Of a stretch of 64,000 nt of DNA, positions 22,518 through 34,195 are shown piece after piece; the stretch's first letter is position 1; the number at the start of each line of letters is the position of its first letter. Location: NCBI GenBank assembly GCA_013423385.1, contig BLZA01000007.1, positions 806,001-870,000 on the forward strand, in the 5' to 3' direction. This DNA is from Naganishia liquefaciens (taxonomy: Eukaryota > Basidiomycota > Tremellomycetes > Filobasidiales > Filobasidiaceae). Under the pieces are notes generated by a model. The model worked only from the letters and a program-made list of their open reading frames with translations. It ran no database searches and was not told where the DNA came from. The position numbers and the translations under genes were made by a program.

Positions 22518-24293
22518 ATGCGTTCACCGACATATCAGCCAGTGGGCCAGCGTCAGCGTCTGTCGTTCTCGCACCCGAATCGCAATGGCCTGTTTCCCGC
22601 CTCGGCTGCGACAAGTCAGCCTGCAGTTGCCCTTCCGCCGGGCCATTTCTTGTCTCTCCCAGCAACCCACGCCACGCCATCTCCAGCGGCTGCTCGAACG
22701 GACACCCACACAAGGGCCCAAACTGTCACTCCACACCTCGCAGCTAGCAATCTTGCTCCGAATGTGAGCACGACAGCATCGGCGGATTTCGAAGTCGATG
22801 TTCGTACGGGTTTCTTGCCTTTTGACGCTCCGGTGGAGAGGCTCCCTTCGGGATATGATGTGTGGGAAGAGGCTCTTTGGGCTGCACGTGGAGAGGGAGT
22901 TGCTGGAAAGAATCTGCGCCTTGGTGGTGATGGTATCCGGGAACAGGTCTGGCGTAAGGGCATTGAGGAGGTGAGTACCAAACGTTGTTATCTGATCCAC
23001 CGTGCTGGATGTTAATGCAATATTTGTTAGATGCCTGTTCTTTCCATTGATACCTTGCTCAACTCATTGCCGGACTTGCGTCGAGTCCATCTCGTCTTGA
23101 CATACCTACTCCACTTCTACGTACATTCGCAAGCCGTACCTCGCTCGCCACGCACGATTCCGCTCCCGATTCCGCCATCCATCTCAATTCCGCTGTTGGC
23201 AGTCTGCCCTCTCCTGGGTCTGCCGCCGATCCTTACATATGCCGATACCGTGCTGTACAATACTCATCCCGCAAATCCCAGTCAGCCACCATCCTTCCAG
23301 AAGAATCCTTATGTCAAGGCCCTCGTTACATTCACAAACACTCCGGATGAGGCGCACTTCTACCTGGCGTCTACTCGATGCGAGTTTGCCGGAGTACATG
23401 CGCTCTCCATCATGCGAGCGTCGCTAGACGAAGCATTCATGGCCGATTCACTCTCGCTCACGCGACTGACGGGATACCTCGAAGAACTAGCGACGGTTAT
23501 CGATCACATCGGTGATGCCATTCTCGACATGCGCAATGGCTGCGATCCGGCGGTCTTTTATCACTTGATCAGACCATGGTTCAAAGGAGGTGACTCGGAC
23601 GGACCGAACAGTGCCGGCTGGGCGTTCTTGGGCGTGGACGATGTCACGGCGACGGACCTGTCGGCCGCGGCGGAACATGACCAGACTGGCGCTTCGACAA
23701 CGCAAGTCAAAGGACGCAAGTTTTCGGGGCCCAGTGCTGGTCAGAGCACGTTGATTCACGCCATCGATGTTTTCCTCACTGTGGATCATACCCCGAAAGA
23801 AGAAGGCGCCACAGCTGAAGAAACGTTCATGACGCGAATGCTCATGTACATGCCGGCGCCGCATCGTGCGTTCTTACAACACCTCGGCCAGGTGCCACAC
23901 CCGATTCGTGACCTTGTTTCTGCCAACCGGACAACACGCCCGGCGCTCGTTCAGGCTTACGATCACGCATTAGAGGCCCTCCAGCGGCTACGGGAGAAGC
24001 ATATGCGAATTGCGACGCAGTATATCATTCAGCAAGCACGACGTCCGCCCACGGCCGAACTGATCGCCATGGGTGCACAACCGACTCCGGGCGCATCGGC
24101 AGCGCCTTCCGCGGATGGTCAAACACACGTCAAGCTGATGGCCACAAGTCTGAGCGAGATCATCCGGGACGAGGAACGTCTTCGTCAAGAGCAGGATGGA
24201 GATGCGGAAGTCAGGGGCACGGGTGGCACCGCATTGATCAAGTTTCTCAAGATGTGCAGGGACAATACCGTGGGGGCTAAGCTTTCTGTTTAG
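22518..24293 (+). CDS. indoleamine 2,3-dioxygenase
   Basis: This is a haem dioxygenase that opens the indole ring of tryptophan to N-formylkynurenine, the first step of the kynurenine route to NAD. Two exons (22518-22970 and 23031-24293) give about 571 residues. Family motifs are FYHLIRPWFKG, the GPSAGQSTLIHAIDVFL block, YMPAPHRAFLQHL, the helix REKHMRIATQYII with the likely proximal haem-ligand His, and the C-terminal GTGGTALIKFLKMCRDNT. The N-terminus carries about 90 extra Pro/Ala/Thr-rich residues before FEVDVRTGFLP, so the protein is longer than the animal enzymes. A cytosolic location is usual for the family. The neighbours do not look pathway-related. Confidence 0.93.
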
Positions 24294-24643
24294 AGCGCGC
24301 CGAAAACTAGATTGAATTAGATAGACGAAAATATGGACCTTGCTTAGGCCTTTGGCAGTTGTAGGACAGGTTGTAACTTCTTAGAGCATGCGAGACCTCG
24401 CATACCATCTTTGATAGATGCGCATTTCCGGAAATTACCACATCGGGGCAGCTATCGGGCGGGCGGCGGAAGCTAAAATAAAGGGGCCAAAGTCGATCGC
24501 CCGGGCGCTACTGGCGACTGACGCTACGTCATGAGAGGCAGTCAGAGTGGCTGGCGGCAGGGCTGACGGGTCTCTTTAGAAATTAGAAAGACGCACGGTG
24601 TCTGTGGCGATACCACCTGGTCCCCCGTTGCGCGACATCCACC
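24294..24643. other. intergenic region
   Basis: This is the 3' UTR of the dioxygenase gene and the likely promoter of the BAR-like gene. No ORF or repeat of note is seen. Confidence 0.5.
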
Positions 24644-27600
24644 ATGACCTCCCTCCTGCCGCACCAGCACAGGAGCACGAGCGATCGTCTCCTCAACAAC
24701 TACCTCTCGTCGCAGAAGCAGCTCTCGACATCGCTACTGACCCTTCTCTCGCATTCGCACTCGTCTTCCTCCTCCCTCCTCGCCTACGTTACCTCGTCAC
24801 CGGGAGTCCTCTTCCCCGTTCGCCGCGCCGTCCAATATGCAGCGTTCGAAGGTCCATCGGACCCAGAGGCGGATTCGGGCTCTTCGGGGAAATGGAACGA
24901 GTACATTCAGTCTCTAGAAAATTTCCGTAAAGACCTCAAAGACGTCCACACGCTCGAGGAAGAGCTCAGTCAAGTGAAACGGGATCGTGAAATCCTCGTC
25001 TCCCGCTTGATAAAGGCGACAAAGTCCAAGCCGAGCAAGAAGGATATCCTGCGTAACACCACCGGCTCCCGCAACGGCGGTAGTCTTGCTGGAGGAAGCG
25101 ATGCCGGCGGCAGTGTGCTCAGCTTCCGATCCGACGATAGCGAGAGGACAGCGGGCGGTACATCGAAGAGGCAGGCAAAGCTGGCGGAAGCCCAGGCAGA
25201 AGTATTGGGGTGTGAGGAGCATTTGAGGGGATTGGAATTGAGATTGGAACAGGAGCGTAGCAAGGTGAGTGGACGTGCTACGATTCATGTGCCGTCGCTC
25301 AAAATTTTCTACAAGGTCATGCAACAAGGTCTTTTGGAACGATTCAAGGCCATGGAAGATGTCGGCCGAATGTGGCAGCGACAGGCCCGATTGGGTATCG
25401 CCGAGTTGCAGCGCGCTGACGGTCGTGAGTACCTTCCGTGACCTATCCCAGAAGATGCTAACCACAGTCTCCGCGCAGCCGATGGACCGCTGCTGCACCC
25501 AAACGCATACGAAGTCGAATCGAACGGATCCATCGCGCCCTCTCAATCGGCGTCTCAAATTGGATATGGCTCCGATGGAGAGCATGAACGATCAATGGGC
25601 AGAAACTCGAATCGAAGTCGACGTGTTCCGCCTATTAGCGGATCCGTCACGGGCTCGATTGCCGAAGAGGACGAGAACCAGACGTCGGGAAGCGAAGATG
25701 AGGGCAATCTCGTCGTTCATGAGAACCAACGCGGAGGGTTCGGCGGACGAGTTCCTCCTCCGGCTCATTCCAATGCCACGCTGACCCAAGCGAACGGAAA
25801 CGCCGGTTCCAAGCGCTTTTCAGCTGGAAACGGCCATGGAGTGCCCTCCATCACCGACTTCCGGGGCGTGCAAAGGCGCAACTCGGGCAGCTCTGTTGGT
25901 TCTTCGAATGCTGGCCGTCAGGGCGGCCGTAGAACCCAATCCGAAGTCGGTATGGGTTACAATCCCCCGCGAAACCGGAACAGCCTCAAGCGACAGAGTC
26001 TCCGAAGGACTTTTTCGGGCGGTGCAGCGTCCGATGGATCCAGCGTGCGATCGCTTCGCGGAAACGGCAAGAAGAAGAGCGGATTCTTCAGATCGATCGC
26101 CAAGCTTTTCAAGACAAAACCCGCCGGTGAGACGGGATCCATTCGAGGTTCCCGCAGGGGTGGCGCGGATTCGCCTCCTCTCACCAGGCGCAACACGTCT
26201 GGCTGGACGACACGAACCGACACCAATCTTCGGGCTAGAGCCGGCGGCAGATCTGGCGCAGCCGACTCGAGCGATGATGAAGACATGATGGGCGGCGGTG
26301 CCATGATGGCCGTCACCAATAACCGAAACAATACCTGGTCAGTTGACAAAGTCGGCCTGGCGCCGCCCGTCAAGGCTGGCAAGACGACCAAGAAGTCTCG
26401 ATCCGATCTCGGTGCCGGTAAAGGCCGATCCAATAGCCAGAGCACGATTACGCCTGCTGCTCCGGCTAGCGGCGGCGCCAAGGTGGTCTCCAAGCCTCCC
26501 GGTGTGAGCCCTCCCGGCATCGCCCGTTCGAACACGATGAACTCGGTCAGCACTGCCGGAGACAAGTCGAGCAAGCGCTTGCGTCAAGGTTCCATCACCC
26601 GAACCAGGACGAGCGGAAGTCAAGTTGGTGCGCCTTCCATTGCGAGCGTCTTGGAGCAGGGCAAGTCCGCTTCTGTTGCACCGAAATTGATGGAGGTACC
26701 CAAGGCTCCCAAGAGCCAGGTGACGCCGCAGATGTATACCGTGACGGCTCCTCCGCCTACGTCGAAGAGCTTGTTGACTTCTCCGCCACCCTTGTCCAGC
26801 TCAGCATCGGCACCTCTTGGTTTCGGCGATAACAAACGTGTTCCTGCAGCAAGCAAGAGCGCCGTTTCAACGACGAAATCAGTCAAGTCCACCGCGAGTA
26901 GCAACACGACAACCATGCCTCGAAGTGCAACAACGAATCTCGACAACTTGGGTCTCGGAGCTCCCGTTTCTACTAATGTGCACGCAGCGGACGACCTGCC
27001 GCCTCGCGGACAGACCCCGCTGCCGCCATCGAAGACGCTTTCGCCTCCAGCGAAGTCTGCCATGAGGGCGCACTCACCCACTCCTCCAACGCAGAACCAG
27101 CCGCCTCCCCCGCCTCCAGCGTTCATGGTCAAGGCGCCCGGACCTGTCGTTGTGGACAAGCCCGTCACCGTTGAACAAGAAAAGCCTGTCAACATCGAAA
27201 AGGAGAAGGAAAACGTACCTGAAAGCAAGCGCGCGGTCGAGCGTTTTGAGACTCCCGCCACGACCACGACGGACGCCTCGACGTATACCGATGGCGAATC
27301 GGTGTACGAGTCTGCGGTCGAAGACGAAGGAACGGATGGCGAGCGCACCGGACGAGTCAAAGGCAATGCCCCTCAGGCACCCGTTTCTGATGACGAATCC
27401 GACTCGGACGACACGGCGATTATGTCTCGCTACAAAGTCGTGGAAAACACCGAGGGTGTCGCTGGGAAAGTCAAGGGCGAGAGCAAGGTCCCGATAGAGG
27501 ACTTCCACCAGGAATCCGCCGCGTCCGCTCCCTCGACGCTGCAAGTTCCCGGTCAGAACGCGCCCGGCTCTGGCAATCGCGCCGATGACTACGTCGCGCC

Positions 27601-27904
27601 GGCGCCCGTCTCGGTCACGGAATCTACCATCGAACGACGCAAATCCGTTCGGATGAACGTCCCTGATTCGCCTTCGACTCCCATTGCGGAGGAAGAGTCT
27701 CCCGTCAGCCCGCGACGAGAGCCGGGCAACGCCAATGGCTGGTCTTCGAGCCGCGTGGGTCGACCGATCGATAGCAGCGACGAGGATGAGAGCGCTGCGT
27801 ATGTCAAGGCGCGCAAGGGTCTGGCCAAGTATGCGAGTCTGAGTGCTAGTAGTCCGGGCAAGACGCCAAAGAAGAAGAAGAGCACGAGCAAGGTCAAGGC
27901 GTGA
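24644..27904 (+). CDS. BAR-like coiled-coil protein with long disordered tail
   Basis: Three exons are supported: 24644 to about 25264, a short exon of about 110 nt starting near 25314, and about 25489-27904. The product is close to 1050 residues. The first 260 residues are helical and heptad-like (NYLSSQKQLSTSLLTLL, FRKDLKDVHTLEEELSQVKR, KRQAKLAEAQAEVLGCEEHL, MQQGLLERFKAMEDVGRMWQ). They resemble a BAR/FAM92-type membrane-binding domain. The remaining 780 or so residues are Ser/Pro/Thr/Lys-rich and presumably disordered. They include the basic patch KKKSGFFRSIAKLFKTK, several SSDDE acidic clusters and a Lys-rich C-terminus (KTPKKKKSTSKVKA). The tail gives long antisense ORFs that are shadows. 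A role at the cell cortex or membrane is inference only. Confidence 0.7.
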
Positions 27905-28324
27905 AGGATTTTCAAGGCGAATGGGCCGGGCCATGGTCTCTTTGTATAAGAAGCGGAAATTTGCCGTATAATGATTAGTATGACTGGTTGTCGAATAAGC
28001 AAGGCAAAGCGATAGTTTCTTGGAACTCTTTTTTGAGGCGAGGCAGTGGACAATTGCATCGATCAGTAAGTTGACCGTGCTGTTCAGCTTGCTGTTCGGG
28101 TATCTCGGCTGCTAAAGATATAGATATATATATATAGCGATCCTCGGCAAGCAGCTCGCTTGAATCTGATCAGCGGAAGCAATTTGCCACGAGGTCGCCT
28201 GCTTGCACATGATCGCCCGAATGCGGAGCCCGTTGACACTCCATATTTGCTGATCAGCGAGGCCCATTGCCCTCTCCGCGTTTCAGGCTGGCTGCGTTGC
28301 ATGCTGGCTTTACCGCACCCAGCC
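27905..28324. other. intergenic region
   Basis: This is the 3' UTR of the BAR-like gene and the promoter region of the ABC gene. A short TATATA run lies at about 28120-28137. No gene is seen. Confidence 0.5.
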
Positions 28325-31300
28325 ATGATTCTCTCCTTCTGGAGCCTGCTTCTCCCCATACTCGGCGCATCCGCCCAAACATGCGCAAACTACGGCACTC
28401 CCAGCGGCAACTCGTGCCTCTGCCCTCCGGGATTCGTCAATGCTTCGTCCGACTGCAGCATGGCTGTCTGTGGAGGCAGTCTGGGAGATGCCGGTTTGCC
28501 AGGAATCCAGATACCGAAGACAGATAGGGGTTTTGGGAACGCTAGCGCGGAAGTTTGTGCGTGTAGTGACGGGTGGAGTGGTCCAGGGTGCACAGGTAAG
28601 TGAATTGGAGCGAGTTGTTAGGGAGAGAAGATTCTCGTGGACGGCATCAGGTTCGCGAGACCTTGATCATTCACGAGCACGATTTGCATGGATGATGATC
28701 TGCTTACAAGATCAGCATACGCAGTTACAAGATCAGCATACGCAGTTACAAGATCAGCATATGCAGTTACAAGATCAGCATATGCAGTTACAAGATCAGC
28801 ATATGCTGTCTTTGCAGGAAGACTTGCAGAATAAATCTGTCCTACCCAGGTTCAGATGAGACAAATTGCGGATGTGTCAACATGGTTGACGATGACCACC
28901 TGCGTCGTGGACGAAGTTTCTGCTCTCTTGAATAGTAACGACTACATTCCCGCTTCTCTCGGGTCACCCCACCGTTCCTTGATCGATCGTCTATACAGGT
29001 ATGCCACGCGGGATGCTGATCGTCGCCCTTTCCAGTCTGTCGAACGTCGCAGGCCTGTCGAAACTCCTTTGCGTACCTACCTGTAGCCGATTCCGCTACC
29101 CCTCAGGCTCTCAACACGACGTTGGTGTGTAATACCGACCCAACGGTCTACACGTCATCTCAGCTTTCGTGCAATGTCAATAACCCAACACTGCGTTCCC
29201 TCTTTCCCCTTGAATCCTTGCTGACGATCACAAGGACGCCGAGTGACCAAAAAGTCTTGTGGGCGAATGCGTCGAGTACAGGTCTTGGGATGGATCTGGG
29301 CGGGAGCGGTTCGGCGTTTGCGCAATTGTGGTATGAAGGCGTCGAACAGGTTCGTTCCTTTTGTCACGAGGTCTTCTCGGTGCTGATGCGATCCCCTAGT
29401 TCTACTGCAAAGCCACCTCCTGCAATCAAACAGTCACGACATCGACAACCAATTCCGCCAACGCTTCGACATATACTTGTCAAGCCATGGAATGCACCTG
29501 CATTTCCAATGCGACATTCTGCTCGGGCTCATTTGATCTATCGGGCACGATCAACAGCCTTTCGGGCCAATTGATCATCGCCTGCAATCCCGATGGCACG
29601 TGCAGCTTTTCCCAAAGCTTCCTCAACAAGCTCTTTGGCCCGCAGGGCCTCGCGATGACGGATTGCACGTTTGGCGAATGCGTGAGACAATATGTGATCG
29701 ATCAGGCGTTGGGTCTCGTTGCGGGTTGGGACGGAGGTGGGACCGGTCTTAGCGGCGGCGTCATCGCGGGGCTCGCCGTCGTGGGCTCTTTGCTGGCACT
29801 TACTTTGGCGGCCTTTCTCCTGGGCTACTATCGACAACGTCAAGCTCGCAAGCGGCCACTCGTGGAAAATGATGAGGGCTTGTTCGGTGGCGGCCCGAAG
29901 CGAGGCGTTGGAATGACTTGGACTGGTGTTGGATATGTTGTGGCAGATGACAAGAATGCAGGCGTTGCGGCCCGACTTTTGGGTGCTATGGGTATACGCA
30001 CGAGAGGGAAAGGGGAGGGGAGGGTGGTGCTGGACAATGTCACTGGACGTCTAAGTCCCGGGGGGTTCTGCTGCATCCTTGGGCCAAGTGGTAAGTCATG
30101 CGTGAACCAGTGCCATTCATGCATACTGATCGTCTATCTGTCTCTAGGCGCCGGTAAATCGACGTTTGTCGATATTCTCGCGGGCAAGAGAAAAGGCAAC
30201 GGGACCGTCTCGGGTTCAGTCAAGATGTTTGTCGAAAACGGCGACCAGACTAAGGGCAGGCACAGAATTGGCTTTGTGGATCAGGTACGCATTGGCCCCA
30301 GCCCTGTGCTGGAACAGCTTTTGAATTAGCTTGCCATTTGACAGTCCGATATTCTCGCTCCAATGTCGACTGTCCGAGAGTCACTCATGTTTGCAGCACA
30401 CCTTCGCCTACCTGAAAACATCCCTGAGGCGGTCAAACAGGCTCGTGTCCTTGAAATTCTGCAGCAGCTCGGTCTAACAGACGTGGCTGATACCCGGATC
30501 GGAGATGTCGCTCGTCGCGGGATCAGTGGTGGAGAGATGCGGCGAGTTAGCATCGGTCTCGAATTGATTGCTGCGCCAGACATATTGATTTTGGATGAAC
30601 CCACAAGCGTGAGTCGATCGCAGTCCAGAAATGCCAAACTAAAAGATGCACACCAGGGGCTTGACTCGGTGTCAGCTGCCAATGTTATATCAGTATTACG
30701 GACTCTAGCTCGAGATCCCACAAACCCCACTACCGTCGTTGCCTCCATACATCAACCCAACAGTCGATTGTATCAGTCGTTCGATACCGTACTCTTGCTC
30801 TCCGAGGGTAAGCCGATATACTTTGGACCTGGTGGGGCTGCACCTGCCTCGTATTTTGCCAACAAAGGCCACCCCTGCCCTGAGGGCTACAATGTAGCGG
30901 ATCATCTCCTTGAAATCGCTTCCGCCGGTATAGACGACGTCATCAGCGAGTATCAACATTCCGATATGAGACTGCGCGATCTCGGATCAATGCAGACCGA
31001 GGAGTACCTCTTGAGTCCGATCGAAAGCAAACCTTTCCCTGGCACAGCTTTCGCCGGCGTGCACGCTCTAGGCAAGATTGATTTGGAGTCGAGTAGGGGC
31101 TCGACGTCGCCGGCACATCTTGAGACTCGAGGTGTATCATCGGCCAACAAGGCGTGCGCAACTACCTTCTTGACGCAATTCCAGGTGCTCTGTGGCCGAG
31201 AATGGAGGAATCTCAAGAGGTGAGTGAACATGTCAGTCAGCGGACCTGAGCTGACGCCAGGACCCGCAGAGACAAGAGCCTCCTGATTGCACATATCGGA

Positions 31301-32275
31301 CTGGCTTGCATTCTGGGCGTTTTCGCCGGCGGTCTTTATTTCGATGTGGACCTTACAATCTCGGGATTTCAAAACAGGGTAGGGAGTCTTTTCTTCTTGG
31401 GGGTCTTGTTGGCTTTCTCATCTCTCAGGTAAGCCGCAATTCCACTCAGGAAAAGTATTGCTAACCATTCGAACTTGTCAGTGCGCTGTACAATCTCATT
31501 GAGATTCGTCCACTATTCTTGCGTGAACGTTCAGCTACATTTTACTCGTGAGGTGAAGCCTTCAAAGGGGTTTGCCAATATACTGATCATCCTTCCAGGC
31601 CCAATTCATGGCTCTTGTCCCGCATCCTGTTCGACATAGTCCCGCTCCGCCTGATACCGATCATCCTCGTTAGCACGATTGTCTATTGGATGGTTGGATT
31701 GAGTCCGCATGCGGACCGATTCTTCAAGTTCCTGCTTATCCTTATAGAATACGGGTTGCAACTATCGATCCATGTGGGTGCATCGATACTGGTGACCTCT
31801 TTCACCTGGTTTACTGATGCATATCGAACAGAATTTCCTTCTGGCTGCCGTCATTCGGAACGGCGGAGTGGCAATCCTGGTGAGCTCGCTGTACAACCTC
31901 TTTTTAATGACCTACGCAGGCGTAAGTGGATTCACATAAAGGTAGCGCGCGCTCTGAAGGAAGGTTCTGTGATCCATATAGTTCTTCGTCAATATCAGCA
32001 AGATTCCGCCCGTGCTGCGATGGCTGAGATACTTTTCCACCCTCAATTTCGCTTTGGAAGCCCTGGCGGTGAACGAGGTCAACAGCGGTCTGCTCATCGA
32101 AGACACTTTGGCGGGAGTTGAAGTGCAGATTTCGGCTGCGCTGATCATGGAGACATTGTTCGGTTTCAATGCTTCCCATTATTACCGGGACGTATTGGTG
32201 CTCTTTGCCTATCTGGCAGCATATAGTGCGTTGCTGTTGTACGTTGTTTGGTTCTGGTTGAGAGAAACGCGCTAG
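28325..32275 (+). CDS. ABCG half-transporter with Cys-rich ectodomain (Adp1-like)
   Basis: The N-terminus is a signal-like MILSFWSLLLPILGASAQ, then an EGF-like Cys-rich segment (CLCPPGFVNASSDC, CACSDGWSGPGC). A lumenal Cys-rich region follows (TYTCQAMECTCISNATFC). The helix GGVIAGLAVVGSLLALTLAAF precedes a nucleotide-binding domain with Walker A GPSGAGKST, signature ISGGEMRRVSIG and Walker B ILILDEPTSGLDS. The membrane half follows (LLIAHIGLACILGVFAGGLY, SALYNLIEIRPLF) and ends YVVWFWLRETR. Introns split both Walker A (after GPSG) and Walker B (after PTS). This domain order matches yeast Adp1. The substrate is unknown. Exon limits between about 28595 and 29100 are not resolved, and that region holds a 21-bp minisatellite. 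Confidence 0.88.
28704..28808 (+). repeat. 21-bp minisatellite, five copies
   Basis: Five head-to-tail units of 21 bp start at 28704, 28725, 28746, 28767 and 28788 (unit TTACAAGATCAGCATACGCA plus G). Later copies carry a C-to-T change (CATATG for CATACG), and the last one is cut short. It lies inside the ABC gene, most likely in the intron after the first exon. The period is a multiple of three, and one frame stays open as a DQHTQLQ heptapeptide repeat, so a coding role is not fully excluded. Confidence 0.9.
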
Positions 32276-32680
32276 GCTATATTGTATCGACGCATAGATA
32301 AGTTGTAAGTACAGGGGAATAAGGTGTGAGCAAGTAGTAGAATGAATGGAGGAGTTGATGAACGATCCAATGACGGCGCACGCCCTGCACTTGATATGTG
32401 TACAAGCATAAACTGCTTTCCAGCCTAAAGCTAGAGCCAGAGGACGTCGTGCGTGGATAATTCAGTCAGGCCGATCAAAGGCTCAACCTTCACGCATGGA
32501 TGGCCGCTGGCTACGAAGCGAATCTGCTCCTGGGATAAAGCGGAAGTACGAGCTGACAGATATCTCGATCGGTCGCTCCCGTCAAATACCATGGGAGGGA
32601 TAACCTGTTTGAACACGCAATGGTGAGCAAGCAGAGAGATACAGCGATATATTACACAAACTCCACAGTAGACATCAACA
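32276..32680. other. intergenic region before the tRNA gene
   Basis: This contains the 3' UTR of the ABC gene and the upstream flank of the tRNA. A minus-strand open stretch at 32431-32616 (61 codons, reading VIPPMVFDGSDRSRYLSART) has a protein-like look, but I find no partner exons. Confidence 0.35.
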
Positions 32681-32784
32681 GCCTGATTAGCACAGTGGTA
32701 GTGCGTGTCTTTCCTACTTCAATGGTCTTAGAACCCATTGCGGGGACAAGGACAAGGTCGTGGGTTCGATCCCCACATTGGGTT
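32681..32784 (+). tRNA. tRNA-Arg (anticodon CCU) with intron
   Basis: The sequence folds as a tRNA. Acceptor GCCTGAT (32681-32687) pairs with ATTGGGT (32777-32783), including three G-U pairs. The D stem is GCAC/GTGC (32690-32693 and 32701-32704). The anticodon stem TGTCT (32706-32710) pairs with GGACA (32750-32754), and the T stem GTGGG/CCCAC encloses TTCGATC. The loop TTCCTA places anticodon CCT at 32713-32715, with A at position 37. A 32-nt intron (32717-32748) interrupts the gene at the canonical position. Internal promoter boxes are visible: A box TAGCACAGTGG (32688-32698) and B box GGTTCGATCCC (32763-32773). A T4 run directly follows as RNA polymerase III terminator. Confidence 0.85.
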
Positions 32785-33732
32785 TTACCTTTTATTGAAT
32801 CTGGGCGTTTGCTTTTGTTGTTTGAACTTGTGCGTGGGCGTTTGCCTTTCGCCCTTGGCGCGTTTCTTCGGTTTCTTTTTGCCTGAAGGTTTCTGCTGCG
32901 TCAATCGCCGACTATGCATTTGATGCGCAAGGATAGGTGCATGGTCAACCGACTGTGAGGATGCTGGACACTGCACGCATAGGAGGCTCAGTCAGGCGGA
33001 TCGTCAAACGGCACCCGGTAGTTGTGCAAATTGAAGAGAATGCTGGGAGACACGAAATAGCTCGAGGCGTCCGCCCGACAGACTCGGTGCTGATGAGCCT
33101 CTCCAGTCGATTTTCCAAACCTTCCCTGTTTGAATGCTAGATGTAGAACCTTGAACTTGCGACGTAACAATTCCCGGCTGAACTTCGGCTGCTGAAGGAC
33201 GTTTTCGCGAGCGACTGACTCGGCATAGGCTGCCACTCAACTGTTCAAAGCATTCACGATAGCAGAGGGCGTTGATGGCAAACCCGAGGCAGCTTGTTGA
33301 TTGCTCTTGCTTTCCGGGAAAGCGAGTCTAAGAATATGCGCAAAATCCACACGGCTTTGCGGTTCCGATAGGGTGGAGTAATTGCAATTGACATGTGTAC
33401 AGCGGGCCGGGCGTCAAGTGCCAGATTCTGCAATAGGACATAAGGAGCGTCAATTGCAGTGAATAGAGATGTTATGAGCTAGCGTGGCCGGACCTCTGTG
33501 AGTGCGAAAGAAACGCAAAACCGTCTCTTGGCAGTACTTGAAAGCAGAGATCTTCCGCCGGAACGCTCCCGACTCCGCCGGAAAGGACCGGGAAAGGTGA
33601 CTCCCTGGGTTCTGGTTTCACCTCCAAGAATGGTGAAAGCTGATACACGATTCGCAAGTGCTCGAGCTATATATTGTTAACGCCCGTCATTGCGGCGGGC
33701 TTGATCACCACACTCATGTCAACAATCACAGC
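32785..33732. other. intergenic region with weak minus-strand ORFs
   Basis: Two overlapping minus-strand ORFs lie at 32988-33236 and 33004-33240, and a Lys-rich one at 32785-32976. Either frame of the first pair could be an exon (for example PKFSRELLRRKFKVLHLAF), but I see no supporting splice partners or family. The right end is the promoter of the small membrane protein. Confidence 0.3.
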
Positions 33733-34195
33733 ATGAATTACTTTGCCGTCGAAAACTCCGCTCGGTTCAAGCACTGGCTGCATCTCGCCGTCACTTGCCT
33801 GATCTTAATAGCCTTCACTCTGACGATAGCCCGCATGGCCAACAAGGGAAGCCCGCGGGGTCGCAGCACTTCATACGGCATCCCTGTAGTGGGTAGAAGC
33901 GATTCTACCCGAAAAAGCTTGCTGAACTTGCTTTCAGACCATCAAATCGGCAATCTTTCTCGTGTACCAGTACACGACCGAGCATATACCAAAATTCAGT
34001 CGATGGCGATCCTTGAAGGCATACATGATCATCAACTACGTCGAGACTGTTTTTTGGGCGATGCTCTTCGGACTGTCCGCGCAAGGCTCGGTGAAGGACT
34101 GCAAAGGAAGCGCATGTACACTTGCTGGCGTGCTGGCGGCGATTTCATTTTTCGGGTGGTATGTATTCCGAGATGAAGGAGATGTCCATCGCTGA
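33733..34195 (+). CDS. small four-helix membrane protein (MARVEL-like)
   Basis: Two exons (33733-33885 and 33938-34195) code for 136 residues. Four hydrophobic segments are visible: HWLHLAVTCLILIAFTLTIA (about 14-33), TIKSAIFLVYQY (about 52-63), AYMIINYVETVFWAMLFGLS (about 79-98) and LAGVLAAISFFGWYVF (about 113-128). Two Cys (KDCKGSACTL) lie in the loop before the last helix. The small size, four spans and Cys-bearing loop resemble fungal MARVEL-domain proteins of the plasma membrane, although the match is by pattern only. The 52-nt intron has a GTAGTG donor, which is weak, but the two exons fit well in phase. Confidence 0.65.

Noticed and set aside
26620-27934. Two long minus-strand ORFs (248 and 286 codons)
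   Set aside because: They lie antisense to the low-complexity tail of the BAR-like gene and have the repetitive, biased composition of shadows. The plus frame continues from a clear helical domain.
28120-28137. TATATA run as a TATA box
   Set aside because: It is about 190 bp upstream of the ABC start and of simple composition; there is no evidence for promoter use.
28704-28808. CRISPR-like array
   Set aside because: The units are directly abutting 21-bp copies without spacers, so it is a minisatellite. The genome is also eukaryotic.
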